From contig CM119267.1 of assembly GCA_051294375.1 (NCBI GenBank), positions 26,399,324-26,463,323 of the forward strand: DNA of 64,000 nucleotides, given 5' to 3'. Of this stretch, positions 53,501-63,532 are shown piece after piece; position 1 is the stretch's first letter; each line of letters opens with the position of its first letter. The translations under genes and the position numbers were made by a program. Source of the stretch: Paraspadella gotoi (taxonomy: Eukaryota; Chaetognatha). Below the pieces are notes generated by a model. That model was given only the letters and a program-made list of their open reading frames with translations, was not told the origin of the DNA and ran no database searches.

Positions 53501-56500
53501 TAATTTTAACCTATAGAGAAAAGCAAAGTTTTTGAATGTGTTACAACGAATTTATTTGAAAATACGGACATGTTTCGGCTCACATTTCTATATCCTAATA
53601 ACAACAAAAACGAAAGGTTTATCGCAGCATAATTTTAACAATTGGATGGATAGATTGAGATGAAAATTTTGTATGGGTAGGAAAGTGTGTGATTGAGCAG
53701 GATAAAAAATTTCAATGGAATTGATGAGTGGAAATGAGTTTTCATAGAAAAACCAAAATAAAGTTGCCTTGAAGTTTTATTAATTATGCTTACTCATGAA
53801 TGTTTTAATAAAATAATTTCAGTGAAAAAATGATGCAATTTAAAAAAAATTATAAAAGGTGAAAAAATTATGTAATTAAAAAAATGAGGCAAATTATAAA
53901 AATGATGTGAATTAAAAAAATAATGCAAGTTAAAAAGATGATGTGAGTTTAAAAAATAATGTAAGTTAAAAAAATGATGGACGGATGGAGAAAAGTGTTT
54001 AACGTCCGCAGGTTTTTGAGAGGCATTATTTCTCTCTCTCTGGACTTTTCTGACGTTAAATTAATCGCGATATCTTTTATCTTCACCTTCAATATTTTTT
54101 ATTTGTGGGAAACGGGCAAGGCAGCAGCCAGATATCATCTCATCATCGAATCCCACTGCCACGGTCGTGTTTTGTCATGACCGGCGTAATATTGATGTTC
54201 TGATATGATTTAAGTGAATGAACACCCAGATTCAGGGTTCGGATGGCTGGACCAACAAAATGGATTATATAAAACTTTTTTTACTGATATGAAATTGGTA
54301 CAACCAATATAAAAATTATCCATTCATTTAATAAATAAGCTATCTTGCCCCTGACTTTGGACAGGCTTTGGTGGTTTAAGGCCTCCATCACTCTTACATA
54401 TATATAATATCAAATGATTATTTCTGAAATCATAATTTATCAAGTTTTAATAGTAAATATAATAATTTATAATCATATGATACAGATATTCTATACTTCA
54501 AACAATCTGTAAATGAATAATAAACCAACTATAACAATGTTACATGGTGCTGCAGACAACGATATTACGAGGTGTTGCGGATTCCAAGGATGAGATGCAG
54601 CAGATAGATCAGGATGCTACAGAGCATAAAATGCGAACGGGGACACAGATGCAGCCGGGGATTGGGTCAAGGGGTGCATGCCAGCGCTGACGCATTATGC
54701 CACTAATAAAAATTTGTGGGCAAATTGTAGGGACTGTAAAAAGAAATGAAAAGACGGAGCTGACTAAGATTTGATTTTTTTTTCCTCTTTTTGAAACTTA
54801 GCAAACTGGAGCCATAGATGTAAAAGTATTAAACCTACTACTACCCCTCCTACTCCATTGTTGTACATCGGCAATACATTCGTTGAGTTTGCAAAGATGG
54901 TTATTAATTATAGGGCGCACAGAACAGCGACCAGTGCTAAGTTAATAATATATTAATTAATTATTTAACCACTTGATCAATTAATCAACAAAGTATTAAA
55001 CCAATAAATAAAATAATTATTTTTTTTATATATCAGCATAGGGAAATTAAGAAATTATAATCATTTGGAATAATTCAAATTTATAATACTCAATAACAAT
55101 TTTTTAAAAAACCTAAAAAACTAAGCTTTAAAATATATGGATTTAGCTATCTTATTACAGAATATTTCATTATTTATTAGATATATTATTCTTAGGTTGA
55201 CTCAGGCTGATTGCTTTATCTGATTTTATCATATTATGATAAAAAATATATTTATTTATAATAATATAATAAAGATATTTTATCCTTCAAGCAGTCTGTA
55301 CATGAAGAATCTACAAAGATGTAGGCACACCTTGGTTAGAAGTAATGGTATGATGAGTCTATCATATATATGACCATATTTTAATAAAAAATAAGGATTT
55401 TATTCTTTAATTAAAAGCTTTATCAGCAGCAAGCCTTTGCCCACATCCTCCAGAATATTTGAAATGCCTTTACAGGTCGTATAAAGAATGCTGTTCAAAA
55501 AATTTTAATTAAAAAAGTATTTGGCCAGCTATTAAAGCTATTTTTGATAACATAACTTTCCTTTTTTTTTAATTGATGGGGTGTGGAGATAATTTTCAGA
55601 ATCCTTCAAAAGAGGCTCCATGAAAAGTTGTTGGTCAATCAATTTATAATTTACCAAAAACTTTTATCTTATCTATTTTTAATAAACTGTCTTACTATCT
55701 AATTAATAAATATAATTTTGTACATAATTTAAGTAATTATAAAAACTGTACAAGAAGTATCCTCCAGGATGTAAACATACTTGCATTTTCAAAAAAAGGT
55801 TATGAAATAAGTTAAAGGGCTTATTAATGAAAATAATTTTATAAGAACCATTTATAGTACTATCAGCACTCAAAAGATATACTCTTTATTTTAATAGCTA
55901 CCACCTCCTCCAGCATATTGTAAATGCTGCAGCAGAGCCTCCAAAGGTAGTTAAGATCTGAAAATTTATTTGAATTAACTTCATATACTTTACAACTAAT
56001 AAATTTAAGTGGACTCAAAAACCTTTCTTACTTTAGACACAATGAACTATGAAGTGAAAGGTGTGCCAAAAATCCTTCAAGGCAGGGTAGCACGGCCAGT
56101 GATTAACTTATTTAAATGGCGATTGTTCCTAACATCTTTTTTTAGGCCTCCACATATTATCTGAGACCTCATTTGAAATCCGAGCAACTTTTGGCATTTG
56201 GCACACCCTAATGGCTCATCTATCCAAAACCTTTTGTTATTCAAATTCAAACTGACTGTTTACTTTATTGATTGTTTGACTGAGATTGATCAGTCTGGTT
56301 TTTCCTGCTTAATACATGAACACTCATGATATTAACTCATTTTTATTACTCGATAAATAATGTAGCCAATACATTAACTCTGTGCAAAAACTCATGAATT
56401 ATTCTCTCAATCAAATTAAACCAATCAATTGAATTAAATACAATTCGAATCTCGGATCCCATTTTCCCTGCAATGTCGCCACTCTGGAAATATATTCTTC

Positions 56501-59500
56501 ATGTCAACATCTTAGTCATGTGACCCGGCTGTTGTCATGTGACCTCGTTAACGTTGTGGCTATCTCAGGCACATGCCACACATATGTCAATAAATGGAAT
56601 CTGAGAACAATATAGTAGACTGCAGCAATGGATTTTTGCCCAGTAGCAAAAATATAAGGAAGTATTTATCTTTCATCTGATGCTGAGATGATTGCATTAA
56701 GTAATTTACTTGATATTTTATACAGAGAGTCCCAACTACATCAGTTATTGATTTCATAATCTCACAGAGATGGCACTCAACCAGAGTGACCACTACAGTA
56801 TGAACTTAAGAAAAAAAATTTTTTAACAGCATCTTAAAATTGCAGCAGTTTAATGGCCATAGCATAGTAAAGATAAGATGTCCTAGTAAATATTTCTAAA
56901 TAGAGTTCTTCATTTGCTCTCTTTAGAATTTTCCTTTTAGCATAGAAATGAGCTACTAGCGTGCATAAAAACTGCATATTGTAGGTTTTAGGTTTGCTAC
57001 ATTCGCTACCTGCAGCATCCTTATAAATGGCCCTAATTAACTCGGGCTTGAGCGCATGTTTTCCCGACTTAGAATATTAGTTATTCCTATTCTTAATAGC
57101 CTTCTTAATAATATAACATACTGCTAGGGAACATTAACATAATTAGTTTTTGAACATTTTTTAAAATATGAAAAATCTGCAATAAAAGTCTTTTGTCCTT
57201 TTTACAACCAAATTGACTTATGATGTTAGATTTTGATTAAATTAATTTTTCTCAAGCATGGAAGTATTTTAATATTTAACAATATAAAAGAAATGCTTAA
57301 AAATATTTTTAAGAAATTAAAATTTTTAAAAATGGATTCTGATGAAGATTAAAAAGTTAGATATGTGGATAAGGCGCTAAGTGGGCTGAAGATGACTATC
57401 CGTAACTTCTATAACCCCCTTTAGTAGCCATGGAATGGGTCCTGGGCTTGGAACTAGGCTTGAGGGGTTGCCACGCCCCCAAGGCGGCTTACGGCCGTCC
57501 TCACGCTTCCCACAGGGTAGGTACCGGGTTGGGATTGAACCAGGTACCTAGTGGTCATGAGCTGATGGCTTTACTCAATGAGCCACCGGGTCAGGACTGA
57601 AGGTGTCATGCTTATAGGCGGGGTGAACCTAGGCAATGCCCGACTACATGCCACACAGATTGTAACCCACCCTGCACTGCTTCCAGTGGAGGGGAGGGAG
57701 GGAGCAATCTTCAGCACGTCCATGGGCCTGGAATCAGAAGGGGGAATACGCTCGACAGGATGGGCTCACCAGTGTGGATAAGGCGCTAAGTGGGCTGAAG
57801 ATGACTATCCGTAACCTTTATAACCCCCTTTAGTAGCCATGGAACGGGTCCTGGGCTTGGAACCAGGCTTGAGGGGTTGCCAAGCCCCCAAGGCGGCTTA
57901 CGGCCGTCCTCACGTTTCCCACAGTAGGTACCGGGTTGGATTGAACCAGGTACCTAGTGGTCATGAGCTGATGGCTTTACTCAATGAGCCACCGGGTCAG
58001 GACTGAAGGTGTCATGCTTATAGGCGGGGTGAACCTAGGCAATGCCCGACTACAGATAAAGGTTAATCCTACAAATTTCAAAAACTTCAATGATAAATGG
58101 GCTAAAATTTAAAAAAACTTTAAAAAATCATTATTATCATTTAAATTTTATAGTTTTTGTTAATTTTCATAGATAACTTATTAAAATTTCAAAAAGTTGT
58201 ATTAATAACCTTCCTTTAAATTTTCAAGCTCTATCAGAATCCATTAAAATTTATAAAAAAAATTTTTGACATTATATAGTATTTGGATAATATAAAATAG
58301 CTTCCATGCGTTTAACTATAAAATAAATCTTAAATTTTTCGTGATTTTCACGATCTTTAATAAGCAAATTAACAATATTTATACCGGACTTCTGTTAGTT
58401 TGTAACCTGTTCCGTCTTAATAATTAGTAGTGTTTTTAAGCTCTAAACTGGCGCAGAGCAATAAAACCAATATTGCATTATTTTTAATAGCGCAGCATAT
58501 TGAAAAAGCAAGAGGAAAATAAAACCTATATCAGAAAGAGAAANNNNNNNNNNNNNNNNNNNNNNNNNTAATAAAAAAATAAGGATTTTATTCTTAATTA
58601 AAAGCTTTATCAGCAGCAAGCCTTGCCCACATCCTCCAGAATATTTGAAATGCCTTTACAGGTCGTATAAGAATGTGCTGTTCAAAAAATTTTAATTAAA
58701 AAAGTAACTATGAGTATTTGGCCAGCTATTAAAGCTATTTTTGATAACATAACTTTCCTTTTTTTTTAATTGATGGGGTGTGGAGATAAATTTTCAGAAT
58801 CCTTCAAAAGAGGCTCCATGAAAAGTTGTTGGTCAATCAATTTATAATTTACCAAAACTTTTATCTATCTATTTTTAATAAACTGTTTACTATCTAATTA
58901 TAAATATAAATTTTGTACATAATTTAAGTATTATAAAACTGTACAAGAAGTATCCTCCAGGATGTAAACATACTGCATTTTCAAAAAAGGTTATGAAATA
59001 AGTTAAAGGGCTTATTAATGAAAATAATTTTATAAGAACCATTTATAGTACTATCAGCACTCAAAGATATACTCTTTATTTTAATAGCTACCACCTCCTC
59101 CAGCATATTGTAAATGCTTGCAGCAAGGCTCCAAAAGTAGTTAAGATCTGAAAATTTATTTGAATTAACTCTATTACTTTTACACTAATAAATTTAAGTG
59201 GACTCAAAAACCTTTCTTACTTTAGACACAATGAACTATGAAGTGAAAGGTGTGCAAAAATCCTTCAAGGCAGGGTAGCACGGCCAGTGATTAACTTATT
59301 TAAATGGCGATTGTTCCTAACATCTTTTTTTAGGCCTCCACATATTATCTGAGACCTCATTTGAAATCCGAGCAACTTTTGGCATTTTGGCACACCCTAA
59401 TGGCTCATCTATCCAAAACCTTTTGTTATTCAAATTCAACTGACTGTTTACTTATTTGATTGTTTGACTGAGATTGATCAGTCTTTGGTTTTCCTGCTTA

Positions 59501-62500
59501 ATACATGAACACTCATGATATTAACTCATTTTTATTACTCGATAAATAATGTAGCCAATACATTAACTCTGTGCAAAACTCATGAATTATTCTCTCAATC
59601 AAATTAAACCAATCAATTGAATTAAATACAATTCGAATCTCGGATCCCATTTTCCCTGCAATGTCGCACTCTGGAAATATATTCTTCATGTCAACATCTT
59701 AGTCATGTGACCCGGCTGTTGTCATGTGACCTCGTTAACGTTGTGGCTATCTCAGGCACATGCCACACATATGTCAATAATGGAATCTGAGAACAATATA
59801 GTAGACTGCAGCAATGGATTTTTGCCCAGTAGCAAAAATATAAGGAAGTATTTATCTTTCATCTGATGCTGAGATGATTGCATTAAGTAATTTACTTGAT
59901 ATTTTATACAGAGAGTCCCAACTACATCAGTTATTGATTTCATAATCTCACAGAGATGGCACTCAACCAGAGTGACCACTACAGTATGAACTTAAGAAAA
60001 AAAATTTTTAACAGCATCTTAAAATTGCAGCAGTTAATGGCCATAGCATAGTAAAGATAAGATGTCCTAGTAAATATTTCTAAATAGAGTTCTTCATTTG
60101 CTCTCTTTAGAATTTTCCTTTAGCATAGAAATGAGCTACTAGCGTGCATAAAAACTGCATATTGTAGGTTTTAGGTTTGCTACATTCGCTACCTGCAGCA
60201 TCCTTATAAATGGCCTAATTAACTCGGGCTTGAGCGCATGTTTTCCCGACTTAGAATATTAGTTATTCCTATTCTTAATAGCCTTCTTAATAATATAACA
60301 TACTGCTAGGGAAAATTAACATAATTAGTTTTTGAACATTTTTTAAAATATGAAAAATCTGCAATAAAAGTCTTTTGTCCTTTTACAACACAATTGACTT
60401 ATGATGTTAGATTTTGATTAAATTAATTTTCTCAAGCATGGAAGTATTTTAATATTTAACAATATAAAAGAAATGCTTAAAAATATTTTTAAGAATTAAA
60501 ATTTTTAAAATGGATTCTGATAAGATTAAAAAGTTAGATATGTGGATAAGGCGCTAAGTGGGCTGAAGATGACTATCCGTAACTTCTATAACCCCTTAGT
60601 AGCCATGGAATGGGTCCTGGGCTTGGAACTAGGCTTGAGGGGTTGCCACGCCCCAAGGCGGCTTACGGCCGTCCTCACGCTTCCCACAGGTAGGTACCGG
60701 GTTGGGATTGAACCAGGTACCTAGTGGTCATGAGCTGATGGCTTTACTCAATGAGCACCGGGTCAGGACTGAAGGTGTCATGCTTATAGGCGGGTGAACC
60801 TAGGCAATGCCCGACTACATGCCACACAGATTGTAACCACCCTGCACTGCTTCCAGTGGAGGGAGGGGAGCAATCTTCAGCACGTCCATGGGCCTGGAAT
60901 CAGAAGGTTGGAATACGCTCGACAGGATGGCTCACCAGTGTGGATAAGGCGCTAAGTGGGCTGAAGATGACTATCCGTAACTTCTATAACCCCCTTTAGT
61001 AGCCATGGAACGGGTCTGGGCTTGGAACCAGGCTTGAGGGTTGCCACGCCCCCAAGCGGCTTACGGCCGTCTCACGTTTCCCACAGGGTAGGTACCGGGT
61101 TGGGATTGAACCAGGTACCTAGTGGTCATGAGCTGATGGCTTTACTCAATGAGCCACCGGGTCAGGACTGAAGGTGTCATGCTTATAGGCGGGGTGAACC
61201 TAGGCAATGCCCGACTACAGATAAAGGTTAATCCTACAAATTTCAAAAACTTCAATGATAAATGGGCTAAAATTTAAAAAAACTTTAAAAAATCATTATT
61301 ATCATTTAAATTTTATAGTTTTTGTTATTTTCATAGATAACTTATTAAAATTTCAAAAAGTTGTATTAATAACCTTCCTTTAAATTTTCAAGCTCTATCA
61401 GAATCCATTAAAATTTATATAAAAAAATTTTTGACATTATATAGTATTTGGATAATATAAAATAGCTTCCATGCGTTTAACTATAAAATAAATCTTAAAT
61501 TTTTCGTGATTTTCACGATCTTTAATAAGCAATTAACAATATTTATACCGGACTTCTGTTAGTTTTGTAACCTGTTCCGTCTTAATAATTAGTAGTGTTT
61601 TTAAGCCTAAACTGGCGCAGAGCAATAAAACCAATATTGCATTATTTTTAATAGCGCAGCATATTGAAAAAGCAAGAGGAAAATAAAACCTATATCAGAA
61701 AGAGAAAACATCAGTGATTATTTTAATGTATTATAAAAAGACATTCAATAACTTTTTGCCTTAAAAATCTGATAGAAAAAACTATGGAAAATACTAATAA
61801 TATAAGTTTTGATTCACTACCCTGTAATTGATTTATTAATTAACTGATTAATTATTTGATTAATTCATACATCTTGCATTTACATTTAATATAAAAATGA
61901 AAAGAAGCATAATCAATTTGTGAAACAGGTTTTTTGTTTTTTCCCCTTTTAACTCATTTCCACTCGGACAATTCCATCGAAACGTCATATCCAGCTTAAT
62001 CACACACTTCCCTACCAATACAAAATTTCATTCCAATCCATCAATCCAATCACGAGTAATTGGTGTTTTTTACTAAAGTGGGATGGACGGGCAGACAGAC
62101 GGACGGACATCATTTTTTTTGCATAATTTCTGACATGATATAAGTGAATGCCCGACAAGATTAAGGGGGCGGACCGACAAAGTGAATTATAGAGTCGGGA
62201 TCTGCTGATGAGCAGATCCGACAAAAAACGTTTTATTCATTTTTCGCGGCCTTAACATCTACTGGTTCATTTCCTGCGATGATACAACATAATATACAAA
62301 AAAAAACTGAAAGATTCGAAATAAGAATGAAGTCCGCAATAAAAGACATACCTATGGGCCGAGCAGTTATTTTCTTACAATCGTTATTGAGCGCCCTTCC
62401 CCGGCCGCGGCCGTGTGCACCTCAATGAGATATTCGTAGATGTCGTTCCCGTAATCGGGAAAGTCGATAACGGGATCAACACTGGACACCGCAAGTTCCG

Positions 62501-62552
62501 GAAGCGAACGTTCCAGTTGGAGAAGCGATGAATCCATTGTCATCGGGGATTC
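44389..62552 (-). CDS. CCNA: Cyclin A (3' five exons; N-terminal exons outside the window)
   Basis: Cyclin A activates CDK2/CDK1 in S phase and G2/M, in the nucleus. Exons (minus): 62552-62421, 50646-50489, 46988-46811, 44922-44639, 44518-44389. All are in phase, about 293 residues. Landmarks are [13 protein letters not shown] before the cyclin box, [20 protein letters not shown] (MRAIL hydrophobic patch), [40 protein letters not shown], and the second box with [39 protein letters not shown]. The VxxFxxYITDDTY spacing and FPDY motif favour A over B type. The destruction box would lie upstream, outside the window. An intron of 11.8 kb carries a large mobile insertion. Confidence 0.92.
44639..44922 (-). 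CDS. CCNA: Cyclin A exon with cyclin box 2
   Basis: It starts [18 protein letters not shown] and ends NCLRDIHK at CACAA|GTATGC (phase 2). A second in-frame donor lies 51 bases downstream (44588), created by a tandem duplication. Confidence 0.85.
45205..45430. repeat. Polypyrimidine tract in cyclin A intron
   Basis: The plus strand is almost wholly C and T for more than 200 bases (CTCTCTCTTCTCC and TTTCTTTTTCTTTCTC blocks). Confidence 0.8.
45511..45548 (-). ncRNA. Hammerhead-ribozyme-like motif d
   Basis: Minus strand: CTGAAGA (one change), stem GGCTTG...AAGCC, AAAAC, ATGT. Degenerate. Confidence 0.3.
45694..45731 (+). ncRNA. Hammerhead-ribozyme-like motif e
   Basis: CTGAAGA (one change), stem GGCTTG-TAAAAA-AGTC, GAAAC, ATTACG. 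The second box is perfect; the first carries T to A. Confidence 0.35.
46811..46988 (-). CDS. CCNA: Cyclin A exon completing cyclin box 1
   Basis: It starts [20 protein letters not shown] after CTCCCCAG and ends [13 protein letters not shown] at AAG|GTGAAA, phase 0. Confidence 0.92.
47020..47360 (+). mobile_element. HINE-like element, 5' fragment
   Basis: It begins CAAGTTTGAGCAAGCAATGC then CGGATCTGCCCACGATCAG, continues into one monomer and stops at TTTCCTGCTCAATAGCG. The 3' part is missing. Confidence 0.65.
47719..48524. mobile_element. TTAA-flanked MITE (806 bp), complete
   Basis: TTAA (47715-47718), then GAAAAGGGGTCATTCA; right end TGAATGACCTTTCCTC then TTAA (48525-48528). It is inverted relative to 39394-40209. 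Confidence 0.8.
49044..50386 (+). mobile_element. HINE-like element interrupted by a 719-bp insertion
   Basis: The 5' tip CAAGTTTGAGCAAACAATGT is at 49044-49063; the element resumes at 49792 with CGGATCTGCCCACGATAA and ends with hairpin GGATCTGCTGATAAGCAGAT then CCGACTA at 50386. After removing the insertion, ends and monomers are complete. Confidence 0.75.
49064..49782. mobile_element. 719-bp non-coding element with 9-bp target-site duplication
   Basis: It is flanked by exact AAACAATGT on both sides (49055-49063 and 49783-49791). Ends are AGGACTAAGCTC and GTAGACTCCT, giving only a short AGGA/TCCT inverted end. A nine-base duplication fits Mutator-like transposition, but the weak inverted ends leave the class open. 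Other copies are in SMG8 intron 3 (32607-33614). Confidence 0.7.
50489..50646 (-). CDS. CCNA: Cyclin A exon with MRAIL motif
   Basis: It starts [18 protein letters not shown] after TTTTCAG and ends NYIDR at GACAG|GTTACT (phase 2). The next exon supplies [13 protein letters not shown], restoring the family sequence exactly at this border. Confidence 0.92.
51802..53215. repeat. Long inverted repeat, left arm (modular hairpin family)
   Basis: It pairs with 54395-56220 read backwards: AGGGTGTGCAAATGCC at its start mirrors GGCATTTGGCACACCCT; CCTAAGAATAATATATCTA mirrors 55185-55205; CAGATTGTTTGAATGATG region mirrors about 54510. It contains about seven short GC-richer modules. Confidence 0.8.
53216..54394. 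repeat. Spacer of the long inverted repeat with HINE fragments in both orientations
   Basis: An inverted HINE 3' region lies at 53222-53420 (CACTTTGTCGGTCC; CCCCCTTAGCAAAAAA) with monomers to about 53760; a plus-oriented HINE-like end lies near 54190-54270. A minus fragment of the hammerhead family (GAGCCGAAACATGTCCG) is at about 53565-53585. 53990-54185 is unassigned. Confidence 0.55.
54395..56220. repeat. Long inverted repeat, right arm
   Basis: It mirrors 51802-53215 but is interrupted at about 54530-54946 by about 410 bases that are absent from the left arm. The same arm sequence continues to the terminal GGCACACCCTAATGG. Confidence 0.8.
54530..54946. other. About 410-bp insertion in the right arm
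   Basis: It starts near TGTTACATGGTGCTGCAG and ends near GTGCTAAGTTAATAAT. It is GC-richer than its surroundings. The minus strand at about 54885-54765 encodes [20 protein letters not shown] followed by charged residues, a membrane-segment-like pattern. It may be the tail of an unknown coding element or chance. Confidence 0.4.
56221..57364. other. AT-rich DNA without recognised genes
   Basis: The longest frame is 68 codons (minus, 56793-56587) and has no recognised similarity. It is repeated at 59403-60541 because of the assembly duplication. Confidence 0.5.
57365..58055 (-). repeat. tRNA-like SINE (family B), two tandem units
   Basis: Each unit starts GTGGATAAGGCGCTAAGTGG on the plus strand (57365 and 57772). 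On the minus strand the head reads GACCCGGTGGCTCATTGAG (A-box-like) and GGTTCAATCCC (B box) at tRNA-like spacing (57597-57525). The first unit is 407 bases; the second stops at CCGACTACAG. Transcription would run on the minus strand. Confidence 0.7.
58544..58568. other. Assembly gap (25 N) with overlapping flanks
   Basis: The last bases before the gap (TATATCAGAAAGAGAAA) recur at about 61690-61706, and the first bases after the gap match about 55385. The flanks therefore contain the same sequence twice. Confidence 1.
58569..61706. repeat. Second rendering of 55385-58543 (probable unmerged overlap)
   Basis: It is the same order and content as 55385-58543, including the SINE dimer (60545-61220), with scattered single-base deletions, for example CCCCTTAGTAG against CCCCCTTTAGTAG. 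Only this copy continues beyond to the element end. Confidence 0.9.
62421..62552 (-). CDS. CCNA: Cyclin A exon with FPDY motif
   Basis: It starts after TTTCTATAG with [20 protein letters not shown] and ends [17 protein letters not shown] at GAG|GTGCAC, phase 0 to the next exon ([12 protein letters not shown]). An inner ATG exists, but the open acceptor and family pattern indicate an internal exon. Confidence 0.85.
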
Positions 62553-62604
62553 CTATAGAAAAAGACTAACCAATTTTCTTAATGTCTAATTTTATGTTTG
62601 ACTT

Positions 62605-62760
62605 GCGGATAAGGCTCTCAGTGTGGTAAAGAGTGCTACCCGCAACTTCTTTAACCCCCCTAACGGCCATGGAACGGGTCCTTGGCATGGAACCAGGCTT
62701 GGGGGTTTTCCAAGGCAGTTTACGGCCGTCCTCATGCTTCCCGCTGAGTAGGTACTACAC
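62605..62760 (-). repeat. tRNA-like SINE (family B), diverged partial copy
   Basis: It shares GGATAAGGC, GGCCATGGAACGGGTCC, GGAACCAGGCTTG and TTTACGGCCGTCCTCA with 57365-58055. The tRNA-like head is missing (it stops at GTAGGTACTACAC). Confidence 0.7.
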
Positions 62761-62939
62761 TGTTTTTTTGACAATACTGTTCAGTTACTAAAATAATTTC
62801 AAGTGCTTAAAAGTTAAAACGATTAAAAGTTGTCGTCAATCAGATTTCGCGTTAGACCCACACACAACTGACCGGAAGTTGACTACAACATGGATATTAC
62901 TAAAAGAAGCAAATTATCATCTAAAATAGAATGTTAATT

Positions 62940-63250
62940 ATTTTGATAAAAACTTTTTTTTCTGCAACTGTTGGTCCACATCCTCCAACAAATAAGGATG
63001 CTTCCACAGAGCCTCTGGGGATTGGTGCTTATAAAATCATGATTGGAATATAAACCTAGACGGTTTTATCAACTAATAAAGCAATTTTTGATTCCATAAC
63101 TCTTATTTTTTTATTTCTATAGGTGTCAAAAATTTAAAAAAAAATTCTTATAAACACGATATCTTAAAAAGTATTTGGTCAATCAAGATGAAATTTATTG
63201 TGTACTGTAATTCTTCCATATTGTGTACTGTAATTCTTCCATATTAGTTT
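62940..63250. repeat. Fragment of the modular hairpin family
   Basis: It contains GGTCCACATCCTCCAACAA and GCTTCCACAGAGCCTCTGGG, resembling modules at 55440 and 55920. Includes a 25-base direct duplication near 63200-63245 (TTGTGTACTGTAATTCTTCC). Confidence 0.5.
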
Positions 63251-63340
63251 CAAAAGATTCGTTTCTTAGTAGCCCAGGGATTTTTATCTTTAACTGTTAA
63301 AATTAAGAATTAATATCAAAAAACTAGAATAAAAAAAAAA

Positions 63341-63450
63341 CAAGTTTGAGCAAACAATGTCGGATCTACCTACGATAATTAATTAATTAATCGATTAATT
63401 AATTAATTAATTTTAAAATGTAATAATTAATTTTAAATTTATATTCAACT
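63341..63450 (+). mobile_element. HINE-like element, 5' fragment
   Basis: It starts CAAGTTTGAGCAAACAATGT then CGGATCTACCTACGATAA and an AT repeat. Confidence 0.6.
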
Positions 63451-63532
63451 TATCATCATCGATGTCCTTAAAATTGGGTTAGGACAGTTATTAAATATGT
63501 TTTGTTTACATTTTATCAAAACAAACAAATAC

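Larger units (their letters stand above)
51413..61824. mobile_element. Large TIR-bounded element in cyclin A intron (10.4 kb as assembled, probably about 7.2 kb)
   Basis: The left end is CAGGTAGTGATTCAAAACTT and the right end the mirror AAGTTTTGATTCACTACCCTG split by one base, with TA on both sides. Inside are a long inverted repeat (51802-56220), a tRNA-like SINE dimer (57365-58055), and a second rendering (58569-61706) of 55385-58543. No transposase or other protein is encoded, so it would be non-autonomous. The class is unknown. Confidence 0.65.
51176..62223 (+). mobile_element. HINE-like element split by a large insertion
   Basis: The 5' part, 51176-51412, starts CAAGTTTGAGCAAATAATGT; the 3' part, 61825-62223, contains the monomer, microsatellite and hairpin GGATCTGCTGATGAGCAGAT then CCGACA. 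The two parts join logically at a TA dinucleotide. Confidence 0.65.

Noticed and set aside
53974-54180. 68-codon plus frame with hydrophobic segments
   Set aside because: It lies between HINE fragments, is unsupported by any motif, and overlaps repeat sequence at its start.
57525-57597. Possible tRNA gene with A and B boxes
   Set aside because: It is part of a repeated SINE unit and the acceptor stem does not pair well.
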